Assembly: GCF_039543245.1 (NCBI RefSeq)
Contig: NZ_BAABJJ010000010.1
Span: 62,001-126,000, forward strand
Source of the DNA: Algibacter_G agarivorans
Lineage (GTDB): Bacteria; Bacteroidota; Bacteroidia; Flavobacteriales; Flavobacteriaceae
Direction of reading: 5' to 3'
Length of the DNA stretch: 64,000 nt
The first letter of the stretch is position 1. Each line of letters starts with the position of its first letter. A model generated the notes under the pieces. That model did not search any database. It saw nothing but the letters and a program-made list of their open reading frames with translations, and had not been told where the DNA came from. Made by a program: the position numbers and the translations under genes. Below are positions 16,675 through 25,050 of the stretch, piece by piece.

Positions 16675-17532
16675 TTACAGCACCATTTTCTCAATTGGAC
16701 AAACTAGAATGCCTTGGGCTCCATTATTTTTTAATTCATCAATAACATCCCAAAATTCGTTTTTACTAATTACCGAATGTACCGAACTCCAACCTTCTTG
16801 AGCCAAAGGTAAAACCGTTGGGCTCTTCATTCCTGGTAATACATTTATGATATTTTCAATTTTATCATTAGGAGCATTAAGTAAAATATATTTAGATTGC
16901 CTTCCTTTTAAAACCGATTGGATTCTAAATTGAATTTTATCTAATATGGCTTGTTTTTCTTCACTTAAAACTGGTGAAACAGCTAATACCGCTTCAGATT
17001 TCAAAATAGTATCAACCTCTTTTAAATTGTTTTTAAAGAGTGTACTTCCGCTTGAAACAATATCGCAAATAGCATCTGCTAGTCCAATATTTGGTGCGAT
17101 TTCAACGGAACCGTTAATAATATGAAGATTAGCTTTTACGCCGTTTTCATCTAAATACATTTTTACAGTATTTGGATATGATGTTGCAATGCGTTTGCCT
17201 TCTAAATCATTAATACTTGAATATTCAGCTGATTTTGGCACAGCAATACAAACTCTACAGGTAGAAAATCCTAGCTTTTCAACTACTGTAATGTCGTTTC
17301 CTTTTTCTATTAAAACATTTTCGCCAATAATGGCCGCATCAACTACACCGTCTTTTAAATACTGCGGTATATCCCCATTTCTTAAATAAAAAACTTCTAC
17401 AGGGAAGTTTCTAGCTGAAGCTTTTAATTGGTCTTTTCCATTGTCTATAGAAATACCGATGTCTTTTAAAATTCTCATCGAGTCTTCATTTAATCGACCC
17501 GATTTCTGTACTGCAATTCTTAATTTACTCAT
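16675..17532 (-). CDS. hisG: ATP phosphoribosyltransferase, long form
   Basis: The first enzyme of histidine synthesis, joining ATP and PRPP. At 285 residues it is the long form: catalytic lobes (about 1-215) with the PRPP-binding DIVSSGSTLFKNNL (about 158-171), followed by a C-terminal ACT-like regulatory domain (about 216-285) that senses histidine, so no HisZ partner is needed. It is the first structural gene of the his operon, under a leader-peptide attenuator upstream (17573-17695). Feedback inhibition by histidine is expected from the family and is not visible directly. Confidence 0.96.
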   Translation of the reverse strand: MSKLRIAVQKSGRLNEDSMRILKDIGISIDNGKDQLKASARNFPVEVFYLRNGDIPQYLKDGVVDAAIIGENVLIEKGNDITVVEKLGFSTCRVCIAVPKSAEYSSINDLEGKRIATSYPNTVKMYLDENGVKANLHIINGSVEIAPNIGLADAICDIVSSGSTLFKNNLKEVDTILKSEAVLAVSPVLSEEKQAILDKIQFRIQSVLKGRQSKYILLNAPNDKIENIINVLPGMKSPTVLPLAQEGWSSVHSVISKNEFWDVIDELKNNGAQGILVCPIEKMVL

Positions 17533-17572
17533 TTTGTTGTTTTTATGAGTTTGAAACTATCTAGTTGGCATT

Positions 17573-17611
17573 AAAAAAAATAAAACCCGCTTGATTGTCT
17601 CAAACGGGTTT
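17573..17611 (-). terminator. Attenuator terminator of the his operon
   Basis: On the minus strand a 12 bp stem (17611-17600 with 17594-17583: AAACCCGTTTGA against TCAAGCGGGTTT, one G-T wobble) with loop GACAA is followed by TATTTTTTTT. It lies between the leader peptide and hisG. Its left arm (CGTTTGAG, 17606-17599) can alternatively pair with CTCAAGCG (17655-17648) in the last codons of the leader peptide, the expected antiterminator. Confidence 0.85.
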
Positions 17612-17641
17612 AAAAATATGTTGATTTTATTCAATACATTT

Positions 17642-17695
17642 TCACTTCGCTTGAGGGCAAATATGAAAATGATGATGTAATTGAATAAAAGCCAT
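17642..17695 (-). CDS. hisL: His operon leader peptide
   Basis: A 17-codon frame, MAFIQLHHHFHICPQAK, ending in TGA at 17644-17642, with four His codons in five positions (codons 7, 8, 9 and 11). Such His density in a tiny frame directly upstream of an intrinsic terminator and hisG is the hallmark of ribosome-mediated attenuation. Codons 14-16 contain CTCAAGCG, able to pair with the left arm of the terminator. A ribosome stalled at the His codons leaves this free (readthrough), and one that reaches the stop codon covers it (termination). A second 11 bp inverted repeat links TTTTATTCAAT in codons 2-6 with ATTGAATAAAA just before the terminator, and may act as a pause hairpin. Confidence 0.83.
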   Translation of the reverse strand: MAFIQLHHHFHICPQAK

Positions 17696-17714
17696 GTCTT
17701 GTATTATCTTTTTG

Positions 17715-17747
17715 CAAATATCTATAATTTATGTCAATAATTCCAAA
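17715..17747 (-). promoter_or_regulatory. Candidate his operon promoter
   Basis: On the minus strand TTTG (17747-17744) and GATATTTG (17722-17715) are 21 bp apart. This is a seven-of-eight match to the TAnnTTTG box, and it lies about 20 nt upstream of the leader peptide start. It is plausible but not the best match in the window. Confidence 0.4.
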
Positions 17748-17854
17748 TTAAAATTCCAAATCTTAAAACAAATGAATATTATATATATTTAGTTTCAAAT
17801 AATTATTTATTATTCAAAATAATCAATATTTACTTGATTATTTTATTTCTAGAT

Positions 17855-18670
17855 TTATTGATTTCCAAGAATAATAGGCAATCCGCTATCACCAGAACCA
17901 ATAACAATGACTTTGCTGTTTGGCGATTCTGCTAGTTTCATAGTGGCATCTATACCTTTGTCTTGTAAAATTTTATCAGTTAATGACGCGCTTAAAATTC
18001 TGTTCGACTCCGCTTTTCCTTGAGCTTCAATAATTACTTTTTCAGCTTCTTTGGCCGCAGTAACCAATCTAAACTCATATTCTAAAGATTCTTGTTCTTG
18101 ACGTAATTTACGTTCTATGGCTTCTTTAATTGTATTTGGCAATGTAACATCTCTTACTAATACTTCATTTAGTTGTACATATTGTTTTTCTAGTATCTTC
18201 TTAGTTTCTTCATAAATTTCGTCTTGAATAGCATCGCGTTTGCTTGAATATAATTGTTCCGGTGTATAGCGACCAACAACACTACGCGCCGCAGAGCGAA
18301 TAGCTGGTTGAATAACACGTTGTAAATACCCTTGGCCAAGAGATTGATGTAAGTTTCCTAAATCATTATAAACAGGTTCGTACCAAGCCGAAGCATCAAT
18401 TTGAATTTCTAATCCGTTTGATGATAATACTTTCATTTTTTCAAAAAGTTCTTGCTGACGTACTTCATAAACATAAACCTTATTCCAAGGGGCTACAATA
18501 TGAAATCCCTCTCCCATTGGAGGCTTGTCAACAACAACTCCTTCGCCAAAAGTTTTAAACAATACGCCTGCTTCACCAGAATCTATAGTTACTGCAGATT
18601 TTGTTAATACAATTACTAGTATAATTGCCCCGATTATAAAAGGCAATGCAATTTTTGGTAATTTTTCCAT
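17855..18670 (-). CDS. Prohibitin-like SPFH/band 7 membrane protein
   Basis: A 271-residue protein with one N-terminal membrane anchor (about 7-24), then an SPFH domain (about 27-215, from TIDSGEAGVLFKTFGEG to the RKLRQEQESLEYEFRL region) and an alanine/glutamate-rich helical segment (TAAKEAEKVIIEAQGKAESNRI) typical of prohibitins. Such proteins form large membrane-bound rings that can control proteases such as FtsH; no partner is encoded beside it here. It begins 13 bp after the vWA protein gene, in the same direction, so the two are probably co-transcribed. Confidence 0.88.
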   Translation of the reverse strand: MEKLPKIALPFIIGAIILVIVLTKSAVTIDSGEAGVLFKTFGEGVVVDKPPMGEGFHIVAPWNKVYVYEVRQQELFEKMKVLSSNGLEIQIDASAWYEPVYNDLGNLHQSLGQGYLQRVIQPAIRSAARSVVGRYTPEQLYSSKRDAIQDEIYEETKKILEKQYVQLNEVLVRDVTLPNTIKEAIERKLRQEQESLEYEFRLVTAAKEAEKVIIEAQGKAESNRILSASLTDKILQDKGIDATMKLAESPNSKVIVIGSGDSGLPIILGNQ

Positions 18671-18683
18671 TCTTTATTTTAAT

Positions 18684-20717
18684 TTAAATTAATCCGTTAT
18701 ATTTTCTTAAAAACCACTCTATTCCTAGGCTTAATGCTATAATGGCGAGTAGGTATTTCCAATCTATCAAAGGTATGGTATTTTTGCTGTTTTTTTGAAT
18801 AGGAACGTATCTATTATCATTTAATAAATCACTTATTAAACCTTCCGTATTATTAATAAAGTAACTTGTACCAGAACTGTTAGTAGCCAATTGTTGTAAC
18901 TTTGTTACATTGGCATTTAAAAATTGTTGTTCAACATGGTATTCTAAAATTTGGAAACTACCCGATTTTGATAAGTTTTCATTAGAAGTTTTTATTGTAA
19001 AGCTATATTCTGATGGTGGCAAACTACTTAAATCAACTTGATAATTATTAACTTTCAGAATTAAAGGAAATATTTTTTGTTCTTCAGAAATGTTATCAAC
19101 TACGGTAATATCAAGTGTTTCGCGAGTATCAAAAACATAGTTCTTATCAAAGAACTCCGCTTTAATAATAATATTACTACTACCACTATAAAATGATTCA
19201 TAATCAATATTCAATCTGCTTTTTTGCTTATTAGAAGCTAAATACTGAATAAGCTTTCCTGTAAAATCATCAAACGCATTAAAGGATTTAGTGTTTAGAT
19301 AACTTTGTGCACGCCACTGCCAAATATTTTCGCCAAACAAAACGGCTTCTCTCCTACCGTTAGTTTCAAAAGTTGCTAATAAAGGAGCTTGCGTTGAAAC
19401 ACCATTTATGGTTTTATTCAAAATGGATTCAAAAGGAATTGAAAACGAGGTAGAACCAAAATTTGAATGCAACGGCGGAAAAGATTCAAAATTTAAATCA
19501 TCAATAATAAATGGTGCATAATTACTATTCAATTCTGCTTGATAGGTTTCAGTTTGATTTGTTATTTCTTGAGAATAACTTTTAGTAACTCTGTTTAAGA
19601 AATTCAAGTCTGTTTTTGTGCCAACAACAACAAATCTGTTTTTGTTTTGCAATTCTAAAAGTGAAAATATTTCATTAAACTTATTATTTGGTTGATATAA
19701 TACAATTAATTGAAAATCATTTATTTGACTAACTATTTCTTTTGAATCTAAAAACGACACAGAACGTTGCTCATTACTTTCTATGCTTTTCTTAAGTGCA
19801 CCTAAATCTGGATGTGGAAAATCGCTAATAATGGCTATTTTTGTTTTCTGATTTATAACTTCAACAGCAAAAAGTTTAGAATTATTTATCTTATTTTTTT
19901 CACTTTCTAAAGGAATAAGTGTTGCTCTATAATTACTAACGCCAACACTATTGGCAGGTAATGTGAAATTAATAACCTTTGAATTATTACTTTTTGAAAA
20001 ATTTATAATTTTAGAATAAACGGTTGTATTCCCTTTAGTAACTATAAATCTTGAATTAATATTTTCATTTCCATTATAAACCAAAATAGCTTCAACAGGA
20101 AACTTATTCTTTAAATACGCATACTTATTGATATTAAATTGTTGAATCTTTAAATCGGTATAAGTTATGGTATCCCCTAATATTATTGGATAAATGGGCT
20201 GATTATACGAATTTGAAATAAATTGATAATCATTCCCAAAGGTTTGATTTCCATCCGTAATTAAAAGTGTAGGCGCGGTGGTTTGTTTATATATTTGAGT
20301 TAATTGACTAAAGGCATTATAGATATTTGTTTGCTTTTCTGTAAAAGTGACAGAATCCGAAGCTTTTATAGATGCTCCAAACGTATAATACTCTAAATTG
20401 AATTTGTATTTTAAAACTTGATTATTGGATAATTTTTGAATGAAACTATTTGCCTGTTTATCTAGATTAAGGTGTTTTATAGAGCTCGAATTATCAATAG
20501 CTATTACTAAATTAGGTTTTTCAACGGATAAGCGAACTTGCTCAAAACTCGGGTTTATAAGTAGTAGCAAAACAGCAAACACAGTAATAAACCTTAAAAA
20601 AGAAAAAAGCATGTTCAACTTAGACACGCTTTTCTTTTTAGTAAAATACTGAAAAATAGCTAACAATAGCGCTACAATTCCAGCAAGTATAATGTATAAT
20701 AGAGTTTCTGAACTCAT
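18684..20717 (-). CDS. Membrane-anchored von Willebrand factor A domain protein
   Basis: A 677-residue protein with two N-terminal membrane helices (about 5-23 and 36-58), a vWA domain starting at about residue 68 with the MIDAS motif IAIDNSSSI (DxSxS), a long extracytoplasmic region of beta-rich sequence, and a C-terminal membrane helix (WKYLLAIIALSLGIEWFLRK). The layout, helices followed by vWA and a C-terminal anchor, resembles Bacteroidetes BatA-like proteins. The function is unknown, and a periplasmic adhesion or sensing role is only a guess. It precedes the prohibitin gene in a likely two-gene unit. Confidence 0.82.
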   Translation of the reverse strand: MSSETLLYIILAGIVALLLAIFQYFTKKKSVSKLNMLFSFLRFITVFAVLLLLINPSFEQVRLSVEKPNLVIAIDNSSSIKHLNLDKQANSFIQKLSNNQVLKYKFNLEYYTFGASIKASDSVTFTEKQTNIYNAFSQLTQIYKQTTAPTLLITDGNQTFGNDYQFISNSYNQPIYPIILGDTITYTDLKIQQFNINKYAYLKNKFPVEAILVYNGNENINSRFIVTKGNTTVYSKIINFSKSNNSKVINFTLPANSVGVSNYRATLIPLESEKNKINNSKLFAVEVINQKTKIAIISDFPHPDLGALKKSIESNEQRSVSFLDSKEIVSQINDFQLIVLYQPNNKFNEIFSLLELQNKNRFVVVGTKTDLNFLNRVTKSYSQEITNQTETYQAELNSNYAPFIIDDLNFESFPPLHSNFGSTSFSIPFESILNKTINGVSTQAPLLATFETNGRREAVLFGENIWQWRAQSYLNTKSFNAFDDFTGKLIQYLASNKQKSRLNIDYESFYSGSSNIIIKAEFFDKNYVFDTRETLDITVVDNISEEQKIFPLILKVNNYQVDLSSLPPSEYSFTIKTSNENLSKSGSFQILEYHVEQQFLNANVTKLQQLATNSSGTSYFINNTEGLISDLLNDNRYVPIQKNSKNTIPLIDWKYLLAIIALSLGIEWFLRKYNGLI

Positions 20718-20776
20718 TAAAAAACTTTAAGTTATCGAGATGAGATGCCCTCATTCGAGGGAATAACAAACAAAAG

Positions 20777-21523
20777 CTATGTTAGCATACCGCCGTCTAC
20801 ATTTAATGTTTGACCAGTTACATAAGCACTCATGTCACTAGCTAAAAACACACAAACATTGGCTATATCTTCTGGGGTACCACCACGTTTTAATGGAATT
20901 CCAGCACGCCATCCTTTTACAACCTCTTCATCAAGTTTAGCAGTCATTTCAGTTTCAATAAAACCTGGAGCAACAACGTTACTTCTAATATTCCTTGAAC
21001 CTAATTCTAAAGCTACAGATTTTGAAAACCCAATAATACCCGCTTTTGAGGCTGCATAATTGGTTTGTCCTGCATTTCCTTTAACACCAACTACTGAGCT
21101 CATATTAATAATTGAACCTTTACGTTGTTTAAGCATCATTCTTTGAACTGCCTTTGTCATATTGAAAACAGACTTTAAATTCACTTCAATAACCGTGTCA
21201 AAATCTTCTTCAGAAATACGCATTAATAAATTATCTTTTGTAATACCAGCGTTGTTTACCAAAATATCGATGCTGCCAAATTCAGTAGCCACTTCATTTG
21301 CTAAGTCTTGAGCTTCATCAAAACTAGCCGCATTACTTTTATAACCTTTTGCTTTAACACCTAAAGCATTAAGTTCTTTTTCCAATGCGTTTGCAGCGTC
21401 AACAGATGAACTATACGTAAATGCTACATTTGCACCCTGTTGGGCAAAAACTTGCGCAATTCCTTTTCCAATACCTCTACTCGCCCCCGTGATTATAGCT
21501 GTTTTTCCTTCTAAAAGTTTCAT
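20777..21523 (-). CDS. fabG: 3-oxoacyl-[acyl-carrier-protein] reductase
   Basis: A short-chain dehydrogenase of 248 residues. It has the NADPH-binding TGASRGIG (12-19), the NNAG motif (90-93), catalytic Ser142/143, Tyr156 and Lys160 in YAASK, and the FabG-type C-terminus VTGQTLNVDGGM. It performs the first reduction of fatty acid elongation. Its promoter (21561-21589) lies immediately after the sucD terminator, so it is transcribed separately from sucD. A 59 bp spacer with a small CCCTC/GAGGG hairpin (20751-20764) lies between it and the vWA gene. Confidence 0.95.
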   Translation of the reverse strand: MKLLEGKTAIITGASRGIGKGIAQVFAQQGANVAFTYSSSVDAANALEKELNALGVKAKGYKSNAASFDEAQDLANEVATEFGSIDILVNNAGITKDNLLMRISEEDFDTVIEVNLKSVFNMTKAVQRMMLKQRKGSIINMSSVVGVKGNAGQTNYAASKAGIIGFSKSVALELGSRNIRSNVVAPGFIETEMTAKLDEEVVKGWRAGIPLKRGGTPEDIANVCVFLASDMSAYVTGQTLNVDGGMLT

Positions 21524-21560
21524 GTTTTTATCTAGTTAGTTTTAATTTATCTTATGCTAT

Positions 21561-21589
21561 CAAATATAATAAATACAAATGGCTTCAAA
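21561..21589 (-). promoter_or_regulatory. Promoter of fabG
   Basis: On the minus strand TTTG (21589-21586), a 17 bp spacer, then TATATTTG (21568-21561) match the Bacteroidetes consensus exactly at the -7 box. It overlaps the T-run of the sucD terminator, and transcription would start about 32 nt before the fabG ATG. Confidence 0.7.
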
Positions 21590-21619
21590 TAAAAAAACCT
21601 TACAAGATTTGCAAGGTTT
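21589..21619 (-). terminator. Intrinsic terminator of sucD
   Basis: On the minus strand AAACCTTGCAA pairs with TTGTAAGGTTT (one wobble) around ATC, followed by a T-run (TTTTTTTATTT). It starts 20 bp after the sucD stop. Confidence 0.85.
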
Positions 21620-21639
21620 TAAAATTTAAATTTTGCGTT

Positions 21640-22512
21640 TTAAGCTAATACTTCAGCAATCTTTTTTCCAATTTCAGCAGGAGAATCCACGACATGAATT
21701 CCACAGGCTCTCATAATTTTCTTTTTAGCTTGCGCAGTATCATCGCTACCGCCTACAATAGCACCAGCATGCCCCATAGTACGTCCAGCAGGAGCAGTTT
21801 CACCAGCAATAAATCCTACTACAGGTTTTTTGCTTCCACTTGCTTTATACCAATTGGCTGCATCTGCCTCTAATTGACCTCCAATTTCACCAATCATAAC
21901 AACCGCTTCTGTTTCTGGGTCATTAATTAAAAGCTCAACAGCCTCCTTAGTTGTTGTTCCAATAATTGGGTCTCCCCCAATACCAATTGCTGTAGTAATT
22001 CCTAAGCCTTGTTTTACAACTTGATCAGCGGCTTCATAAGTTAGCGTTCCAGATTTTGAAACAATACCAACTTTACCTTTCTTGAATACAAAACCTGGCA
22101 TGATACCAACTTTAGCTTCTTCTGGTGTAATCACGCCTGGGCAGTTAGGACCAATTAATCTACAATCTTTATTTTTTATATAACTTGCTGCGGTAATCAT
22201 ATCAGCAACAGGAATACCTTCTGTAATAGTAATAATCACTTTTATGCCTGCATCAGCAGCTTCCATAATAGCATCAGCGGCAAACGCTGGTGGAACAAAA
22301 ATAATTGTGGTATCTGCTCCAACTTGCTCAACAGCTTCTAAAACCGTATTGAAAACGGGTTTATCTAAATGCTTTTGACCTCCTTTTCCTGGAGTAACAC
22401 CGCCAACAACATTAGTTCCGTATTCAATCATTTGACTGGCGTGAAATGTACCTTCACTACCTGTAAACCCTTGAACTATTATTTTTGAATCTTTGTTTAC
22501 TAAAACACTCAT
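21640..22512 (-). CDS. sucD: Succinate-CoA ligase, alpha subunit
   Basis: The alpha subunit of succinyl-CoA synthetase in the TCA cycle, binding CoA and carrying the phosphohistidine. It has 290 residues. The CoA-binding VQGFTGSEGTFH (13-24), VGIVSKSGTLTYEA (148-161) and the active-site His248 in GHAGAIVGG are clear. The beta subunit gene (sucC) is not in the window, which is usual in flavobacteria where the two genes are unlinked. A TACATTTG promoter box lies 35 bp upstream, and a terminator follows. Confidence 0.96.
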   Translation of the reverse strand: MSVLVNKDSKIIVQGFTGSEGTFHASQMIEYGTNVVGGVTPGKGGQKHLDKPVFNTVLEAVEQVGADTTIIFVPPAFAADAIMEAADAGIKVIITITEGIPVADMITAASYIKNKDCRLIGPNCPGVITPEEAKVGIMPGFVFKKGKVGIVSKSGTLTYEAADQVVKQGLGITTAIGIGGDPIIGTTTKEAVELLINDPETEAVVMIGEIGGQLEADAANWYKASGSKKPVVGFIAGETAPAGRTMGHAGAIVGGSDDTAQAKKKIMRACGIHVVDSPAEIGKKIAEVLA

Positions 22513-22546
22513 AAGTGGTTATTTTTCGTTATTAATTTTAATCAAA

Positions 22547-22554
22547 CAAATGTA
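22547..22554 (-). promoter_or_regulatory. -7 box of the sucD promoter
   Basis: TACATTTG on the minus strand is a full match to TAnnTTTG, 35 nt upstream of the sucD ATG. No clear -33 TTTG is found at the usual distance, so only the -7 element is claimed. Confidence 0.5.
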
Positions 22555-22589
22555 ATTTTTTGAATTATCTTTTTAAAGTAAAACCCAAA

Positions 22590-23534
22590 TTACTTTTTGT
22601 TAGTTTCTTTTAATTTCTCTAATATTTCAGGGATTTTTCTTATTGATGCTATTTCTTTATATTTCGAGCGAAAATCATCTGCTGGAATTCCAAAATAGCT
22701 TTTACCCCCTTCTAAAGTCTTACTAACTCCTGCTTTAGCAGAAATAACCGCTTTTTTACCAATAGTAATCCCGCTTGTTATGCCAACTTGCCCCCAAATA
22801 GTAACTTCATCTTCTACGACAACACATCCTGCAATACCGACTTGAGAAGCTATTAAACATTTTTTTCCGATAATCGTATCATGGCCAATTTGAACTTGGT
22901 TATCGATTTTAGCACCTTCTTTAATTCTGGTGTCAGCAGTAACACCTCTATCAATAGTACACGCCGCTCCAATATCTACATAATCTTCTATAACCACACG
23001 TCCGCCAGACTTTAACCTATCATAGCCTTCTGGTCTATTTTTATAATAGAATGCATTAGCTCCTAAAATGGTGCCAGAATGAATTGTTACATGGTTACCA
23101 ATAACGGCATCATCATAAATACTTACATTGGAATGAATAATACAATCGTCTCCGATTACCACATTGTTACCTATAAAACAATTAGGCTGAATAATGGTGT
23201 TTTTACCAATTTTTGCTGAAGATGCTATTGAAGCATTTGAAGCCTTAAAAGGTTTGAAATAATCTGTTAGTTTATTAAAATCCCGAAATGGATCATCACT
23301 AATTAATAATGCTTTTCCTTGCGGGCATTCCACTTCTTTATTGATCAATATAATGGTTGCTGCAGAATTGAGCGCTTTATCATAATATTTTGGATGATCA
23401 ACAAAAACAATATCTCCTGGCTCGACAACATGGATTTCGTTCATGCCTTCAATTGGAAAATTTTCGTTACCAATGTAACTAGAATCTATAAGTTCTGATA
23501 TATGTTTTAAAGTTTGTGGTTTAGGAAATTTCAA
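22590..23534 (-). CDS. LpxD-like UDP-3-O-acylglucosamine N-acyltransferase paralogue
   Basis: A 314-residue protein with an N-terminal LpxD-type uridine-binding domain (about 1-100) and a left-handed beta-helix of hexapeptide repeats (about 105-270; for example IGKNTIIQPN, IGNNVVIGDD, VTIHSGTILG). The C-terminal helix (KYKEIASIRKIPEILEKL) is typical. A full LpxD with the standard layout is encoded at 26444, so this is a second, divergent copy seen in many flavobacteria. It may act on lipid A or on another sugar nucleotide. It follows efp in the same direction with a 103 bp spacer that holds a CCTTCCC/GGGAAGG hairpin (23603-23625). Confidence 0.85.
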   Translation of the reverse strand: MKFPKPQTLKHISELIDSSYIGNENFPIEGMNEIHVVEPGDIVFVDHPKYYDKALNSAATIILINKEVECPQGKALLISDDPFRDFNKLTDYFKPFKASNASIASSAKIGKNTIIQPNCFIGNNVVIGDDCIIHSNVSIYDDAVIGNHVTIHSGTILGANAFYYKNRPEGYDRLKSGGRVVIEDYVDIGAACTIDRGVTADTRIKEGAKIDNQVQIGHDTIIGKKCLIASQVGIAGCVVVEDEVTIWGQVGITSGITIGKKAVISAKAGVSKTLEGGKSYFGIPADDFRSKYKEIASIRKIPEILEKLKETNKK

Positions 23535-23602
23535 TTTATATTAAAAATTTAGTATTAAAATATTTAACCCTTCCATCTTTCAATTTTATTAAACTGAAAT
23601 CA

Positions 23603-23625
23603 CCTTCCCGTAAAATAAGGGAAGG
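23603..23625. repeat. CCTTCCC/GGGAAGG hairpin between efp and the lpxD-like gene
   Basis: A perfect 7 bp stem with a 9 nt loop. No T-run follows on the minus strand, so it is not a normal terminator. It may be another degenerate intergenic repeat. Confidence 0.45.
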
Positions 23626-23637
23626 ACTTGTTCGGAT

Positions 23638-24204
23638 TTAGTCTTTAACTCTTTCTTTATAAGTTCCTTTATCTGTTTCCACTTTAATTTTATCTCCTTC
23701 ATTAATAAACAAAGGCACGTTAACCGTAGCTCCTGTTTCAACCGTAGCTGGTTTAGTAGCATTTGTAGCTGTATTTCCTTTAACGCCTGGCTCTGTAGCT
23801 GTAACTTCTAAAATAACACTTGCTGGCATTTCAACTGAAAGCGGCGAATTATCTTCAGTGTTTATAATTACTGTAACTATCTCTCCTTCTTTCATTAATC
23901 CTGGATTATCTAAAGCAGCTTCTAATAAACGAATCTGAGTATAATCAGCTTCATTCATAAAATGGTAAAATTCTCCATCATTATATAAATATTGAAATTT
24001 ATGCGTTTCAACACGGACATCTTCTAATTTATGCCCTGCTGAAAATGTATTATCCAATACTTTTCCGTTTGTAACACTTTTCATTTTTGTTCTTACAAAC
24101 GCTGGCCCTTTACCCGGTTTTACGTGTAAAAATTCTATTATTTTGTATATATCATTGTTGTAACGAATACATAATCCATTTCTAATATCACTTGTAGTTG
24201 CCAT
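23638..24204 (-). CDS. efp: Elongation factor P
   Basis: A translation factor that relieves stalling at polyproline. It has 188 residues and the three usual beta-barrel domains. The modified loop is VKPGKGPAF with Lys32 at its tip. The C-terminal domain ends with the conserved INEGDKIKVETDKGTYKER. It is in the lipid A block (lpxD-lpxC/fabZ-lpxA-efp), 58 bp after lpxA, an arrangement common in Bacteroidetes, and is likely co-transcribed with it. Which modification Lys32 receives cannot be told from this window. Confidence 0.96.
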   Translation of the reverse strand: MATTSDIRNGLCIRYNNDIYKIIEFLHVKPGKGPAFVRTKMKSVTNGKVLDNTFSAGHKLEDVRVETHKFQYLYNDGEFYHFMNEADYTQIRLLEAALDNPGLMKEGEIVTVIINTEDNSPLSVEMPASVILEVTATEPGVKGNTATNATKPATVETGATVNVPLFINEGDKIKVETDKGTYKERVKD

Positions 24205-24262
24205 AATGCAGTTTATAGTTTATTAATTTGCTCTTTATTTTTTTATGAAAAAGACAAAATAT

Positions 24263-25048
24263 TTAATTTGATTTGAAATAACCTTTCATTATTCCTCGAT
24301 GAGAATTCTTAATAAATTGAAGAATTTCATCTCGCTCCGGAGTTGCTTGCATTTCTGCTTCAATTATTTCTGCAGCTTGGGTATTATTATAATTTTTTTG
24401 ATAAAGTATTCTGTAAATATCCTGAATTTCTCTAATTTTTTCTGTTGAATACCCTCTTCGTCTTAGTCCTACTGAATTAATCCCAACATAAGATAATGGC
24501 TCACGAGCTGCTTTTACATAAGGTGGCACATCTTTTCTAACCAAAGACCCTCCCGTTACAAATGCATGATTACCAATCGAAACAAATTGATGAACCGCTG
24601 TCATACCCGCTAAAACCACATAATCTCCAATAGTAATATGTCCGGCAAGTGTACTGTTATTTGAAAAAATACAATTTTTCCCAACGATGCAATCATGCGC
24701 AACATGGCAATATGCCATAATTAAACAATTGTCTCCAATAACCGTTTTCATTCTATCGGTTGTTCCCCTGTTTATGGTAACGCACTCTCTTATGGTTACA
24801 TTATCTCCAATTTCAACAGTAGTGTCTTCATCATTATATTTTAAATCCTGAGGAACAGCAGAAATCACAGAGCCTGGAAAAATATTACAATTTTTTCCTA
24901 TTCGAGCACCTTCCATGATTGTAACGTTACTGCCAATCCATGTGCCCTCACCAATTTTAACATTATTGTTTATAGTTGTGAATGGTTCAATAACGACATT
25001 TTTTGCAATTTTTGCACCGGGGTGCACATATGCTAGTGGTTGGTTCAT
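24263..25048 (-). CDS. lpxA: UDP-N-acetylglucosamine O-acyltransferase
   Basis: The first enzyme of lipid A synthesis, transferring a 3-hydroxyacyl chain from ACP to UDP-GlcNAc. It has 261 residues. The beta-helix spans about 1-190, with the catalytic His in YCHVAHDCIVG (about 118-128), and the C-terminal helices contain SVGLRRRGYSTEKI, typical of LpxA. It starts 2 bp after the lpxC/fabZ stop, in the same operon. Confidence 0.96.
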   Translation of the reverse strand: MNQPLAYVHPGAKIAKNVVIEPFTTINNNVKIGEGTWIGSNVTIMEGARIGKNCNIFPGSVISAVPQDLKYNDEDTTVEIGDNVTIRECVTINRGTTDRMKTVIGDNCLIMAYCHVAHDCIVGKNCIFSNNSTLAGHITIGDYVVLAGMTAVHQFVSIGNHAFVTGGSLVRKDVPPYVKAAREPLSYVGINSVGLRRRGYSTEKIREIQDIYRILYQKNYNNTQAAEIIEAEMQATPERDEILQFIKNSHRGIMKGYFKSN

Positions 25049-25050
25049 AA

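Noticed and set aside
23603..23625. Hairpin after efp as a terminator
   Set aside because: The stem is strong, but no T-run follows on the minus strand, so I list it as a repeat only.
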